From NCBI RefSeq assembly GCF_001649575.2, contig NC_051430.1:32342849-32406848 (forward strand): 64,000 nucleotides of DNA. Reading direction: 5' to 3'. Position numbers and translations under genes: made by a program. The DNA is from Kryptolebias marmoratus (Eukaryota > Chordata > Actinopteri > Cyprinodontiformes > Rivulidae). Shown in pieces: positions 1 through 12,862 of this stretch (position 1 is the stretch's first letter; every line of letters begins with the position of its first letter). The notes beneath the pieces were generated by a model. It saw only the letters and a list, made by a program, of their open reading frames with translations, did no database searches and was not told where the DNA came from.

Positions 1-660
1 ATGGCTCATCTATGAGGTCTCGGCATACAATGTGAGGAAGTATGCAGTATCCCCAGAGGAACAGAACTATATGTCAGCAGGAGCTGACTCGGGACAAGGT
101 GAAGGCAGTATGATCGGAAAGAGAAATAATAATAGAATCAATAATAAATCAAAGGGACCATCTACAACCTGAGCTAGCATCGAGGAGAAACTGGTGTGCT
201 TCAACTCTGATGGAAAGTTGGCTAACCCGGTCTGTTCCCAACCTTGGAGGGGCTAACAACAACTTTCTGGTTGGACAGAGATCGTGAGCTGACAGATAAA
301 ACTCAAGGTGGCAGTGTGTACATCTGCATCAATAACAACTGGTATAATAATGCTAAGATCCAACCGTTGCTCTGCTTCATACAGTTTTTGAATTTAAATG
401 CAGGTCTACTTGGGAGTTTACTGCTGTTAGCATTATGTAATAACACTGCAATAAAAGCAGGCTTCAAAATGTAATAAACAGCATTAAAACTGCATTATGT
501 AATAATCAACACAAAATGTAATAAAATCATTGAATGCATTTTGTAAAACTTTCTGCTGCATTATGTAACAACATTATTAAATTTTGCGGCAATTATTACA
601 AAATGCAGAGGTTGCTAATTTTTAGAAATGATAATATAATAATGTGGTGCATTATGCAAT
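1..660. repeat. Unidentified repeat-rich left edge with GCATTATGTAATAA motifs
   Basis: No exon recognised. From about 430 to 665 the motif gcattatgtaataa or a close variant recurs four or more times, as in a degenerate short-period repeat or decayed MITE. The missing glycogenin C-terminal exon(s) were looked for here on the minus strand and not found. Confidence 0.5.
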
Positions 661-874
661 AAACGATCACAAACCAGTGTTTGTATTCATCCTAATAAAT
701 ACACTTGTAATAATGATCATGTTGCAGATACTACATATTAAAATCTTTGAAATTATGGCCAGAAAAATGCTAAACTTTGTTTTCCTATTTATATAGCCAG
801 ATCCCGTGGTTAGATCCCATAAAGGGGGGGTGGGGGGGCATGTATGCTGCACATTTGTGCAATTTTCCAGTGCT

Positions 875-876
875 TC

Positions 877-960
<84 letters not shown>

Positions 961-968
961 GTCTGTCT
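875..968. repeat. (ATCT)n microsatellite
   Basis: About 20 uninterrupted ATCT units followed by decayed TTCT/GTCT units, in the glycogenin intron after the exon at 1223-1107. Confidence 0.5.
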
Positions 969-1106
969 GAATTTTATGTAGTCTTCCACTCAGGCTCTTT
1001 TCTGAATGCTCGTGAAAACAAATGTAGTTCTGTTCAAATTCAGTAATTACCTGTAGGTTTAATTAAAAAAATATATGTGTAGGATAATTGTGGAGTGACA
1101 GCTTAC

Positions 1107-4100
1107 CATCCTTTCTTCAGTGTGTGAGTGAGGACTCTCAGATGGAGGAGAAAAATGTGCAAGCAGGGAATTGGAGGCGTCCAAGTTTTGTCTAAAGGGC
1201 ACCTCAGCTTCTTGTTCAAGGATCTGTAAGACAAGACCAAAAAAAAAGTCTTCAACACCCAGGCCTTGAGGGAAAGAGTCTGTGTTCGCTGTCATGTATA
1301 TTCAAGATAGCCTTTATGGAAGACTGATATATAGTGCTATTTTAACCATCTGATGGTTTCCTCAATTTTATAAAAAAAAGACAAGTAAAAAAAAAGTACA
1401 AGTGTTTATAATCTGACGTTCCACTCTACTCATTTCTAATCCATTTTGGTTTCTATCAATGACAATAATAATGTCTTTATCTCTACCACCACCAACTCCT
1501 GTCTCCTTGTTTGAATACCTCTACTCCTCACAGTTTCACTGTTCCACCCGTCTCCTTCTCAATCACACACAAATTTTGTCTTGCTTCTGGTGACTTCTGG
1601 TGATTCCTCTTTAATCCTCCACCTCTCTAGGCTCTCCTCTACCTCCACCCTACACACACTACAGATAATTATGTCAGGACAGAGATAAAAATGATCTCTT
1701 GGAAATATCTCAGTGTTTGTACCTGTTGTTGTTGCCTGTCTGGACAAAGCTGAATCTTTGGAGCAGGTGGTGTGGTGTGGTATTCATTCCAGCGGTACTC
1801 TTTCCACCATAAAGAAAAGTAACTTTCTATAAAGTGTGAGGTGAAGTCCTCCCTCTGTGAGCTCCAGGGCTTCACTGCTCCTGCAAAGTGGACTATCTTT
1901 GCATTGTGGCCAAACCTGCAGAAAGTACAATGGAAGACATCAGTCTGTAGGTCATAAATAATACTAACAAGAACTCCACAGGGCAAAATTTGGATACAGT
2001 TTGCTATAACAATTCCCTAAAACACTCAGTAAGTCACGCACAGGACAACTAAAAATACAGTTTAAATTAGCACGTCTGCTGGACAGGAGAAGATCTCGCA
2101 CATGTCAGAACCTTTGAGAAGCCTGATTGGCTAGATAGGTGCTACATAAGTACAGTGCATTTACAACAACAACTTCTGTTGTCCTTTATCAACTTTTTGT
2201 CTCTTTCATCCTGATCTTATGACAAAAAGTACAAGTGCTACCTTAATTTATGTTGTTAGGTGGTTTAATGTTCAGTTGAATATGAAAAAACTGAAAGAAA
2301 GTGCATACACTCACTGTTGGAAAGCAGGGAGGTAGCTGTAGATGGTGTTGGCACAGAGGTTGTAGATAAATGGCAGGTGTTTACTGATGTCTTCCACTGC
2401 CCAGCTGCTGAAGAAGGAGTTCAACAAGCCCTGGTCACCTCCTGATAGCATCAAAAACAATATATGAAAAAAAAAAAATTAAAAATACACACACACACAT
2501 ATATTGGTGTCTGTGGCTCAGTTGTTATACATAGAGTATATAGAGAGATGATGACAAGAGATTTCCATCTCGCCCTATTTCAACCTGGAGAGACTCACAC
2601 GGAGTCTAACTAAAGTTAAAACAAGCAGAACAGAAGTTAAAATTAGCAAAACAGTAGCATAAAAAGACAAAAAAAGAACAGTAGATTTTTTAAAAACAAT
2701 CTTTTTAAAGGAGCAGAAGAGATCTAAATGTATTTCTATGGGGAAAATACTTGTAAATTATGTTCAATATTTTGAAAAGTATAAAAGGTACAAAAAACAA
2801 AATTTGGATTGTTTTCCGTATCAATTACCAGTGACATTCAGAATCAATGTAGGGAATAAGTTCATACCTGCTGATCTGCTGTGCAATCATGTTCCTATGT
2901 CCTATCCTATGTTCGTGTTTAAATCCAGAGCTGGTAACACAATCTTCCTTATACTCTTGTTTTTTCTCTATTTCTGTACATTTATATTCTTACAGTCCTG
3001 CTCACCATTATTGGCACCCATGAAGTTTAAGTACATATAATGGAATATTTACTGAAGGAAATTCATCAAGTGAAAAAACATTTTATTGCTGATAGCTTGT
3101 GCTTGATGCAAAACAGTAAATGATCAAAAACATTTAAAAAGATAAACATTATGAGGAAAACAAAGAAAAACATAATTTTTACCATGCCAATGGTATTGGC
3201 ACCCTTTGCTGCAAATCAATATGAAAACCCAATTCGGCTCACCTGTTGCAAATCACACATAAAGATCACTTGTGATGGACGGCCTCCACACATATGACAT
3301 GAATTAACCAATGAATGATCATGAAGATATTCACTCAGCTATGCAAATCATGAAGGGGTGCCAATAATGGTGAGCAGGACTGTATGTCTTTGTGAATAAA
3401 CAGACTTTAAGTGATCTCTTTTTAATTAGCCTGAATGTTTTTAGCTGAGCCATCAGTATTCAGAGCTCTGCCCAACAGCCTGCAGCCTGAATGTGTATAG
3501 GTGAGTTACCATCGAAGCTGCCGTGGTGCAGGGCATGATGCAGGAGTCTGCTGTGGGTTAGCAGGGACGGCCTGAAGACAAATACACCAGAGTTAAAGCA
3601 GTCGGGCCAGCCAGGATCGGGAGCTGCAGACAACTCGTCCCTGCTGAACAGCTCATCCACATTGCAGAGCACCTGAAGAGGATGAGAATTTAACACAGCT
3701 TGTCTCAGCTTGACTTAAAAGGTTTTTTTTTTTGCCTTTTTCATCCTGTAAAGTTCACTAGGGTGCACATAGTACAATAGCCAATAGCTAAAATGAACAA
3801 AATTCTAGCTAAAAGTAGCAGAAAAATAATTAAAAGTAGCAAAACGTCTAATATATAAAATATAAAAAATGAAGCAAGTTTGCCAAAGTATGCAAATTAA
3901 AAACACAAACATGCAGTTTGGATGCTTAGTACCGACTGACTGATGAAACTCGAAGAAGCTAAAACTGAGTTGCAAAAATAAACAAAGTAGCATGAAAGAC
4001 AAAAACAGAGCCAGTTTGCTTCAGCAGATTTCAAAGAGAACATTGTTTTTGAAGGAACTGCATACATCTCAATTTTATTTTAAACTTCAAATTTAAACAT

Positions 4101-7100
4101 TTAAAAAAATAAAAAAGTTACAAAAACAAAAGCACATTAGTTTCAATTAAGGTGAACATTTTGATTAATGGCTAAACTAGCACAAATGATGAAGAGCTAT
4201 TTTGGTTGCAAAAAAAATGTACAAAAATCTTTAAACAGGAAGAAACCAACAATAGAAGAACATCTTTTTGTGTCTGTTCAATGGAAAAAAACACCGGTGG
4301 ACATTATTATCCCCTAAGGTCTTTTGGTTTGTTGGTGTTCTTAACGAAGACGAATATTCCTGGATTGCTTGGTTTAGGTTTCAGATAAGGCTACAGCTAA
4401 GACTGTGTTTGCAATAACAACAGACAGAAAAGTTAGCACAACCCCGTGAACTCAAACATGTCTGCACTCCTATCAGTTTCCAGTTTCACTAAAAACCATG
4501 TTTTAGATAAAAGAGTCCACGCATTGCTCAATGAGTCAGATAAGGAGGAGATTAGGCCTAAACGAGACTGCTGATGTTTGCTGAGAAGAATCTCCTGTTT
4601 GTGAGTGATTAGGGGATTTTCTCTTTGAAGTGGAATGAAAGTTACATTCTGGTTCAGACTGTGTTATGTACAACAAAGAAGTAATACATTTTTGTTCCTT
4701 CAAACAGCAGCAGCTGGTCTCCTGTGTTCCTGAACACTTGAAGTACATCATTATAAAAAATGAACCTGAGATTAGAAGTATAATATTAATTGAATCCAGG
4801 GTTTGAATGATTGATGATGATGATGAGAACCATTGCCATAGATCCTATAGCAGTAAGAGACACATGAGGTGAAGACAAATATGTCCACATTCTGATGTAT
4901 AAACTGTATCAGAATTGTAAAGATTGTGAGCATAAGAAGAATTTGTTTGCACAAATGTTGGAAAGTTTAAACAACTCAAACATCAGTGTGGCCTCATCAC
5001 TGTGGTAAATGTCCCAAAATTACACCACCTCAACTGGAAATTCAACCTGGAGAGACTCACAACAAAGAGAAGCTGCAATTAAATGGTTTTATTTGACATG
5101 AGTGACATAAGATATTTGGCGCTCGGACCTCGGCGGAAGACGCGAGTGTCGACAATAGCAATGCGCTTTGAGGAGGAGCTCAGGTTGAGCATTAGAGGCG
5201 TCTTCCCCGGGCCGGACGCTGGTGGTGGAGGTCGAAGAGGGGAAGGAAGCTTGAGGGAGCTGGGAAACTAGAGGTCGAGGTGGGCTGAAGTTCGTCCGGT
5301 GAACGGATGAGGCCATGATGGAAGTCCTTTTAAACGAAGGCTTGCTCGCTGATTGGATACGCTGCAGGCGCGGTCGGATGCTGATGGGCTGGAGTGGAGG
5401 TGCTCGACGCAGCGATTAGATGCAGGTGAGGCTGAAGCAGGTCTTCCAGTCTGAATTTACGCCTCGGCTTCATTTTATAAAAACTGTTAAAGATCTCAAA
5501 TTTGTTTTCAGGCACGTAAAGTCAAACTTTCTGTGACAGCTACCATAAGTCATAGGACGTTATTATTATTATTATTATTATTATCATTATTGTTGTTGTT
5601 TTGTACCTATTGCCAACATGCAAAGTTTTTGCTGAGGAAATTTGTTTTTTAAAATTATTCAGAGTAGTGTACATTAGGGCTGCAACGATTAGTCGACATT
5701 GTCAACAATAATCAACAATAAAAATAGTTGAATACGAATTTAATTGTTGTTAATAGTAATTTTTTATTACTGATGTTTTTTTTTTTTTAACTGAGTGAGA
5801 TGTCTTCCTGTCCGTCTACCTCTGGCTAGCATTCAGTGGCATGTTTAGTCATGGCAGCTACTGGTGAAACAACAAGGCGTCCTAAACGATCCAAGGTTTG
5901 GGACAATTCACTGTTGATGGAGGAATCCATTCAAAAGGGACAATGTTGCCGTTCTAGTGGAGCTGGTTCACCTGTATCAGCATTTATATGATCCCTCTGT
6001 GAGACATCACAAATATAATCAAATGGTTCAAAACGTATGGAAGGATACTGCACTGGCGTAAGCGTCAAGTATAAACGCCATCATCACTTGCTTAGGTCCG
6101 TGCGCCATGTGCAAAGCCCTGCGCGACTATGACTGAGCCTTAATGCTGCAAGTGGTGCGGCTTTGTAGTTTACCAAAGTCGTATTAAAACATTATGACTT
6201 CTTACAAATATAAGGCGCTCCGGATTATAAGGCGCACTGTCGTTTTTTGAGAAAATGGAAGGTTTTAAAGTGCGCGTTATAGTCCGGAAAATATGGTGTC
6301 AAAATAATCATTAGTTGCAGCCCTAGTGTGGATAGGGCCTTAGAAAGTAACCTATTCAATAAAAAGACAAAAAAAATATATGTCACTGTGTGTTTGTGTA
6401 CTCACAAGTGTGTCAGCATCTAGGAAGACACATTTACTGTACTGAGTCAGAGTCCAACAGTGGATCTTAGTGTAGGTGATGCCAAGTTCAGGACGTCCCA
6501 GGAAAGACAGATGGACCTGGTCCTTACTGTCCATTATGTCCACTGTGATGACCTTATCAAACTCGTTCTCCAAGGCAAGTCTACAGAAGGATTTAAGAGG
6601 ATCAGTGTTTCAGCATTGCCTTTCAAACCTAAGCTTTGGAGAACATAACAGAAAATAATAATTCAACAGCAGTTCAATGGGATGAAGTATTGGACACATG
6701 TTGTAACAGGAAATGTTTGATTACATTATAACCATGGTTCTCTCTCTCTCTAAGTGGAGAAACTACAGGATCTCTCCACCCATATATGTTTTGTATGTAT
6801 GGTTGATGACCCCCACCCCACCCCCATTGTCATTGTGCATGAATATTTCTTTAACTCTCCAGATACATCCTATAAGTTTACCTATGAAGCACCTGTGCAG
6901 GCATGAAACCAGTGATAGTTTGATTGAAATCAGTCTCCGAGTAGCCTAAAAGCTGAAGAGGAGCCCATGATACAGTAGACAGTGCCAACAACACTGCTAT
7001 TCATCTGAAGGATCACAACAGTTAGCGTCTCTCTGGCTCATAATGTCAGTGTTTCCCGAAACAGAGAGCCATGTATAGAAATGTAGTTATCTGGGAAGGC

Positions 7101-10100
7101 GGAAACCAGTTTATTTAGAGGTTCAGGTACTCAGGAACCAAAGACATCTTGAAGGCAGGACTCAGGCTGCACACACTGAAGCTGTTCTAGACTACACCAC
7201 CTTCTGCATTGGTAATGTCACTGCAGAAAACGTTGGGTATTTCCCAACCAAAAGCAGTGGATGACTATCCAGGTGTGGCGGCTACTCAAGCACTGGGATG
7301 CTGCTTACAGGTCAGGGAACAAAGCTTGATACAGCTCGGCTAGAGCTGACCTAATAATAGTGATCGAAGCAGTAAAGACATGCTATTAGGGGGAAAATAA
7401 ATGTCCACTTTTCAGCAAACAGCACTCAACAGGTGTGGCAGGGCATCAAACAGGTTACAAATTACAGGCAGAATAACACTACAACTAGAGACACAAGCCC
7501 AACTTATCACTGACACCCCCTCCTCACTGACTGTGCAGGAAAATGACATGAGGCAGTTGATGGGAAGTGTGAATCCCAGGAAAGCCTGGGAAAATATTAA
7601 AGGCCTGTGCGTGGCCCCTGTCCCAGGTCTTTACCACCCTTTTCAACCTCTCCTTGCTACAGACCAACAAGCCGGCCTACCTGAAAACCACCACTATTAT
7701 TCCGATCCCCGAAAAATTATCGAAAAATGTTTCGATAGCGCACACTCCCCCCACCCCCCACAACACAAGGAGGCGTTTCTCTGCTACCGACCAAACTGGC
7801 TGGTGGAAACATGATGCTTTTTTTTTTTAGAGCCGAGCCAAGCCAGGCCGAGTAGAGCCAGGCTTCTGAAATAGAGCCAGGGGTGGAAATTAAAAATTTT
7901 GTCCACCAGCCACTCAAATATTTTACCAAAAAGTAATTTCATATGATGATGATGATGGAGGTGGGTGGAAGCAGTTGTGCTGCCCTACAAGCTGAACAAC
8001 TCCTCTTTCTGGACACTGCATGGAAATAACTAGACTTTTCTTATTTTAAACCATTAAAAGATGCATATCTGTACATANNNNNNNNNNNNNNNNNNNNNNN
8101 NNNNNNNNNNNNNNNNNNNNNNNNNNNNNNNNNNNNNNNNNNNNNNNNNNNNNNNNNNNNNNNNNNNNNNNNNNNNNNNNNNNNNNNNNNNNNNNNNNNN
8201 NNNNNNNNNNNNNNNNNNNNNNNNNNNNNNNNNNNNNNNNNNNNAAGTTTTTGTATGTAAGTTGTAATGTTTTTCAGACACTTGCTGCTTTTAATGCATA
8301 GATCTATTTGTGCTACCTGCTTATATTTACCAGGTAGGATATTCTGATGAAGGAAGTGATTTTTGTGGTTTTAGAAAGACCGTTAGACATAGCTGTTTAG
8401 CCGTGCTACGGTAGGAAAATCTGACGAGGAAGCACAGATCGTCAGAACACCAGCTGTAGGCGTGAACGCACACTGACCGATGTCATGATGTCATTGATTT
8501 AGTTAAAAAAAACGTTTAACTTTCGGTTCTTCCCTCGACTACTCTTGAAAAACAGAAAATAAAATAGCTTCTTATCACAACACCTAATTGGTGTCAGACT
8601 GCATGTAATCTGTAGTGGATCGAGTGCATCATATGGGTTTGCAGTGAACTGTTGTAATATTTTTACGTGGGTTTTCTCCGCCTGAAGTGGTATTTCGCTT
8701 TTATCTAAATAACATTCGGGTTGAATGTTTTTCAACAGCATGGAGCCAAGCTTCAACTCAGACAGCCTCGCCTGCAAAGCTACCATAAGACTACGTTTAT
8801 TACATGTACCATTATCACTAAAGGACGCAGGGGAAGAGCTAAACTTTTCAGCAGAAACCCTCACACTTTAAGCGCACAAACTGTGGGTACTACAGGACAG
8901 TGAGTTACTGTTACCTGTACAGGTGCTTTATTGGGTAATCTATATTGGGTGTGCAAGGAAACTGGTGTGTCTTAAAGAAATTTCCATGCAGGGGTTCTTT
9001 TCCCATACATATAAAATATGTAGTACGTGGAGAGATGGTCTTAGGATGATAATGAACAATAATTCAGGAGCTCAGATGTCCTCACCTTGACTGCTCAGAT
9101 ATATATGGCGTGACCATGACAACAATGTGGCGAGTCGTCCCGTGCCGTCGCAGACTTCTGGCCACCACTGTGGCCCCCTGGCAATAAGAGTCTGTGGTGG
9201 CCAGAGTCACAAAGGCCTCGCCAGCTGCAGGCAAAATGGAGACATGAACAGATCAGATGGATGATTTTAGCTCGTGGTTCTTTTACGTTTGATTCTCTGC
9301 CTTTGTTTTTTTTATTTTGGAAGCTGAATATGACTAACTGCACTTATTAATTTTGACAAATTGTTTTTTCTAGGACTGCTGGGGATAGGAATGGAGAAGC
9401 AGGTAAAGAAAATGGATGGATGGATGTTTTCTCTAGATAAGCAGACAATTATAGTATAAAAATGAGTGATTCTTGTGTTACATCTGGTTTCTTCATTTAC
9501 TAACACTGTGATGGAGACCATCTACTGTATAACAGTTCAGTATTTAAAAATGATAAATGTTTCTTAAAGAAAAAAAGTCAGAATGAGAACTGATTTCTGA
9601 TCAAGTACCCCTTTTGTTTGATTGTGAATTTGAAATAATTTCTAATTAACACCAGAAAATGAACTTTTTCTAAGTCAAAACAAATACATTTATTAACCTG
9701 TTATCTTGATTTATTATCCTCAGATAATGAGATAAATAAGTTATTATCCTGAGTTAGGAAAATAATTAAGTAGTTAACTGAAAATAATTAGATAAATGAG
9801 TTATCTCTAGAGGAAAATACATAACTTATCTCAAGAAAACAACCACCATCATCAAGAAATCGATCATTGCTATTTTGAGATAATAAGATAAATAAGTTAA
9901 CTCTAGAAATTGAGATGAGTTAATTATTTCTTGAAGAAATAAAAAAAAATCTCAAGAAAGACAGAAAATTATCTTGACAATAGGTGAACTATGACATTTT
10001 GACATCTCAAGATTTAAAAAAATCTTATCTTGGTAAAAACAAAAGTTATTATCTCAGGATATTGATGGAAATGGGTTATTTTGAGATAAAAGATAACATC

Positions 10101-10922
10101 TTGAGAAAATGAGCAGTTATTTTGAGATAATAAAATATGTTATCTCAAGATGAAATAAACAATATATCTATTTTAAGACAATGGGAAATACACGATTCAA
10201 GATAATGAAATAAATGTATTATTCCAAAATAAAGTTTACAATGTTGAGATAATGTTAGTTATTTCAACATAATAGAAAAATAAGTTGTCTGAAGATCAAA
10301 GTCATACCTTCTGAGGAAACAATTATTATGTTGAAATAAAAAGTAAATTATTAAATAAGTTATGTCAAGATTAAATAATTAACCTATTTTTTTTATTAAT
10401 GCCTTATCTTGAGAAAATTAGGTAAATCTTCAGATAGTGATATAAATAAGTCACTTTTTTGAGTCAATGAGATAATTAAGTTAATCTACCTATAATAAAA
10501 CATAAAAAGGCCCTGGTGTATCTGATTATGAGCTTCTGCCTGTTTTCTGAGCCCAGTTGGAGCAGGTGTGTGAGAGCTTTATCGTCCTTGGCCTGCAGCA
10601 TGACATAGAGCCGTGTAACCTTTTGTCTGCATGTAGTGTTAGATTTCACTTGCTGTTCGATTAGAGCATGAAAAAGCAGAGACTTAGCTCTCATTTCTAA
10701 CAGGTCCCTACAGACATTTGTTAATAATTTAACAGCTCTGATACAGAAGTGGGATAATAATAGTTTGGGCACAGGAGGATTGGGTCACTTTTAGTAGCCT
10801 ACTTCTTATTTTGTTCACCTTAATCGAAGGTCAGCCAGCAGACTGCAGAACATTTGTAGAATCCAAGGCTAGATGTTTTGTATTCATGTCATATATTTCA
10901 AATAAAGTCACTTACCTGACAT
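1107..10922 (-). CDS. gyg2: Glycogenin (glycogenin-2-like), 7 exons, C-terminus beyond window
   Basis: Self-glucosylating glycosyltransferase (GT8 family) that uses UDP-glucose to build the oligosaccharide primer for cytosolic glycogen synthesis. Coding exons: 10922-10916, 9224-9086, 6580-6406, 3672-3510, 2441-2315, 1915-1723 and 1223-1107. All have GT-AG borders and the phases join into one frame of 307 residues. Seen: N-terminal [11 protein letters not shown]; the Mn2+/UDP-binding DxD in FLDADTL (D103, D105); [16 protein letters not shown]; and the acceptor tyrosine region TIYSYLPAF, where Tyr196 matches human GYG1 Tyr195. Start: the first exon holds only ATG TCA G before gtaagt, and it restores the frame exactly into exon 2. 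Exon 6 ends in a short glutamine run. The conserved C-terminal glycogen-synthase-binding segment is absent; the last visible exon ends in phase 0 at a gtaagc donor, so more exon(s) lie to the left. The GYG2 assignment rests on the neighbouring CD99; GYG1 is the alternative. Confidence 0.5.
2991..3384. mobile_element. Tc1/mariner-like MITE with 28-bp near-perfect terminal inverted repeats
   Basis: Starts TACAGTCCTGCTCACCATTA at 2991 and ends with its reverse complement at 3384; at least 28 bp match at each end, with TA at both borders. Length 394 bp, no coding capacity. It lies in the glycogenin intron between exons 4 and 5. Confidence 0.5.
5043..5470 (-). mobile_element. Solo-LTR-like element, copy 1
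   Basis: Read on the minus strand it shows ccaatcagcg, a TTTAAAAGG TATA-like box, a GC-rich middle and AATAAAACC near the end, finishing at gtgagtctccaggttgaa. It aligns with the inverse copy at 40880-41257. The layout (promoter, transcribed middle, poly-A signal) is that of a retroviral or Gypsy LTR. No internal genes accompany it, so it is probably a solo LTR. The terminal TG..CA was not clear. Confidence 0.5.
5675..6325. mobile_element. hAT-like non-autonomous element
   Basis: Ends are inverted copies of TAGGGCTGCAAC. The flanking 8-bp direct repeats GTGTACAT (5667-5674) and GTGTGGAT (6326-6333) agree at 6 of 8 bases, as expected for an old hAT target duplication. At 6200-6298 it contains part of another teleost element recognised by ccggattataaggcgcac. 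Confidence 0.5.
6950..7740 (+). mobile_element. Decayed non-LTR retrotransposon (LINE) fragment
   Basis: Plus-strand translation in shifting frames gives LINE-like pieces: [20 protein letters not shown], then [20 protein letters not shown] in another frame, as in reverse transcriptases of L2/Rex-type teleost LINEs. Several frameshifts and stops make it non-functional. It lies in the glycogenin intron between exons 2 and 3. Confidence 0.5.
7720..7880. mobile_element. Fragment related to the inner element at 54011-54500
   Basis: The stretch with agagccgagccaagccaggc and the following bases matches, in inverse orientation, the ctactccgctctactcggct segment at 54050-54080. Probably a hAT-type relic. 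Confidence 0.5.
8078..8244. other. Gap (167 N)
   Basis: Unresolved bases in the glycogenin intron between exons 2 and 3. Confidence 0.5.
9690..10490. repeat. GATAA-rich degenerate satellite
   Basis: About 800 bp built of imperfect units resembling ttatctcaagataatgagat and aaataagttatt, with both GATAA and TTATC orientations recurring every 20-40 bp. Located in glycogenin intron 1, between the start exon (10922) and exon 2 (9224). No coding. Confidence 0.5.
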
Positions 10923-11239
10923 GTCTGTCTTCAAACGGCTCCAAAACCAGTGGCTTTAATTATCTACAGGGTGATCAGGTACATGCAGTCAATCACGAGG
11001 AAGCATCGCTGCACCAGCTAATCCTGGAACCGTTCCTAAATACTCTGAGAGCGAGTATGGATCTGACGCTGCACCGTGAAGTCACAGCTCCTTTTTTTTT
11101 TTTTTACTGCAGAGTAAAGCATAAGAGCTGCTGTTTCTCTCCCCTGTTTGTCCAACTGGTCATTCAACTAGCAGCCAGGAGGCTTGGAGCAAGAGTTGTG
11201 CAACTAGACAGTGATCAACCTGCCCTCCTGCTCCCCTGA

Positions 11240-12860
11240 TAACCCACATTCAAAAACTCTCACCCTGTTCAGCATTTCTATCTTTTTGTCATCCTAAAAG
11301 CTTAGCGTTACTTAAAGGAAAGCAAATTGACAAGATCATGTTATGTTAAGAAACAAAGTTTTGCTGTACCCATTTTGGGGAACCCTTGAAAATTCCATTA
11401 TGCAGAATCTCATGCAATATTGTGATATCTCACATGATCTGTTCACACTTAGAGTATGTGATGTGATGTGACTCAGCTATATTCCGGTGTAGATTCTCAG
11501 TCATCCAAGCCATGTTAAATAAAAAAAATAAAACTACTGGATGTAATGTTTTGTGCTTTATCTCAATAAAGACATATATCTCACAGCTTCACTAACCTGG
11601 GTTATTATTATCATCTCCTAGCATATACACCGAACATACGTCACATCCGCCTATATCTATGGCAAGCCCACAAGGGCAATAATCGCGATGAGTGACAACA
11701 CTGTAAACGCTACACTGGACTTCTCTTCTGTAGCTGAAGGCAATTTGTTTTTTGGTTTTTTTTTTCAATTAAAAAAACTGGAGAGAGACGAAGCTGCTAG
11801 GTGAACAAAATAACACAATTTTTGTCACGCAACCATGGGAATGAAAGCTGGAGTACGGAAACAGCTTTATCCTTGAGGTGCAGGTATACAGCTGAGTCTT
11901 GTCCAAGAGCTGGCTCTCCTGGAAAGGTTGTTTAGTTTCTCCATTATAGATATATTATATATATATATATATATATATACCACACTGCTCAGTTTGGGGA
12001 TTCGAGCCAATGGTTCCTGTATGCAGAAGGAAAAAAGGGGAGGGTGTGCAGAAAAGGAAGAGAGTTCATCTTCATGGCAACCTGGCAGATGAAGCTGCCC
12101 TAAATTTGATGGTCCTGGTCCAGAGACTTCCCACTCCTCCTGATGAGTAGGTAGGATCACTCCCAACACCGAGAGCTTTGCAGGAGATTCAGTCCAATTT
12201 AAGTTGGCCACAAAAGCTAACTGACAATAGCAAGCACAAAAAAGGCTACAACTTAGTCTGTCCTGGAACGCAGAGCAGTGGGCGACACAGATTCCTTCAA
12301 GGACTGCTGGGCCTGTAATCAAAGTTAGAACTTACTATAAATACTCTCTACAAATGGTGGAACATGTTGTAGGTTGTTGACAGTTGTTGGTGCAAAGCCA
12401 AAATGTCTAATCTTAGCTGAGACTGCACGGTGTTCTAATTCTACCGTTTAAAGCGCAACAGTGTGGTGTGCCTTTTTTTGTTACAGTCAGTGATTCAGCA
12501 AATCTAATCTTTTAGCTTCAAGCTATAGGCTTTGTTAATTTAGCTGAACATGAAATAATATGGAATATTTATTGTTGACAACCGTTTTGAAGTTTCACGT
12601 GTTCATGTGCCTGTCTGTTAGCCAAATGTCTCATGTGTATTTTCACAAGTCATCTGACAATATAACAAGATCGTGCATAAAGTTATTTTCATGTTTTGAC
12701 TAAAATGACTAAACTTTTCCGTTTGTGATAAGATGATCCTAGCGTAAAGATTTGGCACGAGTGGTGACTAGTGGTATGCATTTCTTCGAGGAATGCTAAG
12801 CCTTTGGTATTGTGCTCCTTCTTGGTGAATATAAAACAAATTATGACAGAAACTGTAAAA
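11240..12860. other. Intergenic stretch, nothing recognised
   Basis: Between the glycogenin start exon and the CD99 3' UTR. It holds a (TA)n tract and open frames without recognisable domains. The upstream end probably includes the glycogenin promoter, but no clear TATA or start site was seen. Confidence 0.5.
11950..11980. repeat. (TA)n microsatellite
   Basis: About 15 TA units between glycogenin and CD99. Confidence 0.5.
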
Positions 12861-12862
12861 AC

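Noticed and set aside
777..1046. Open frame with repeated YLSI residues
   Set aside because: Translation of the (ATCT)n microsatellite, not a gene.
5083..5271. Plus-strand frame repeated at 41218-40937 on the minus strand
   Set aside because: Conserved only because both are copies of the same LTR-like repeat; the frame runs antisense to its promoter signals.
9690..10490. CRISPR-like regular repeats
   Set aside because: Units are degenerate and lack spacers; eukaryotic satellite.
10811..11239. 142-residue plus-strand frame
   Set aside because: No domain, and it overlaps antisense the glycogenin start exon and leader.
11867..12322. 151-residue minus-strand frame
   Set aside because: Includes a translated (TA)n tract (YIYIYI) and no recognisable domain or splice context.
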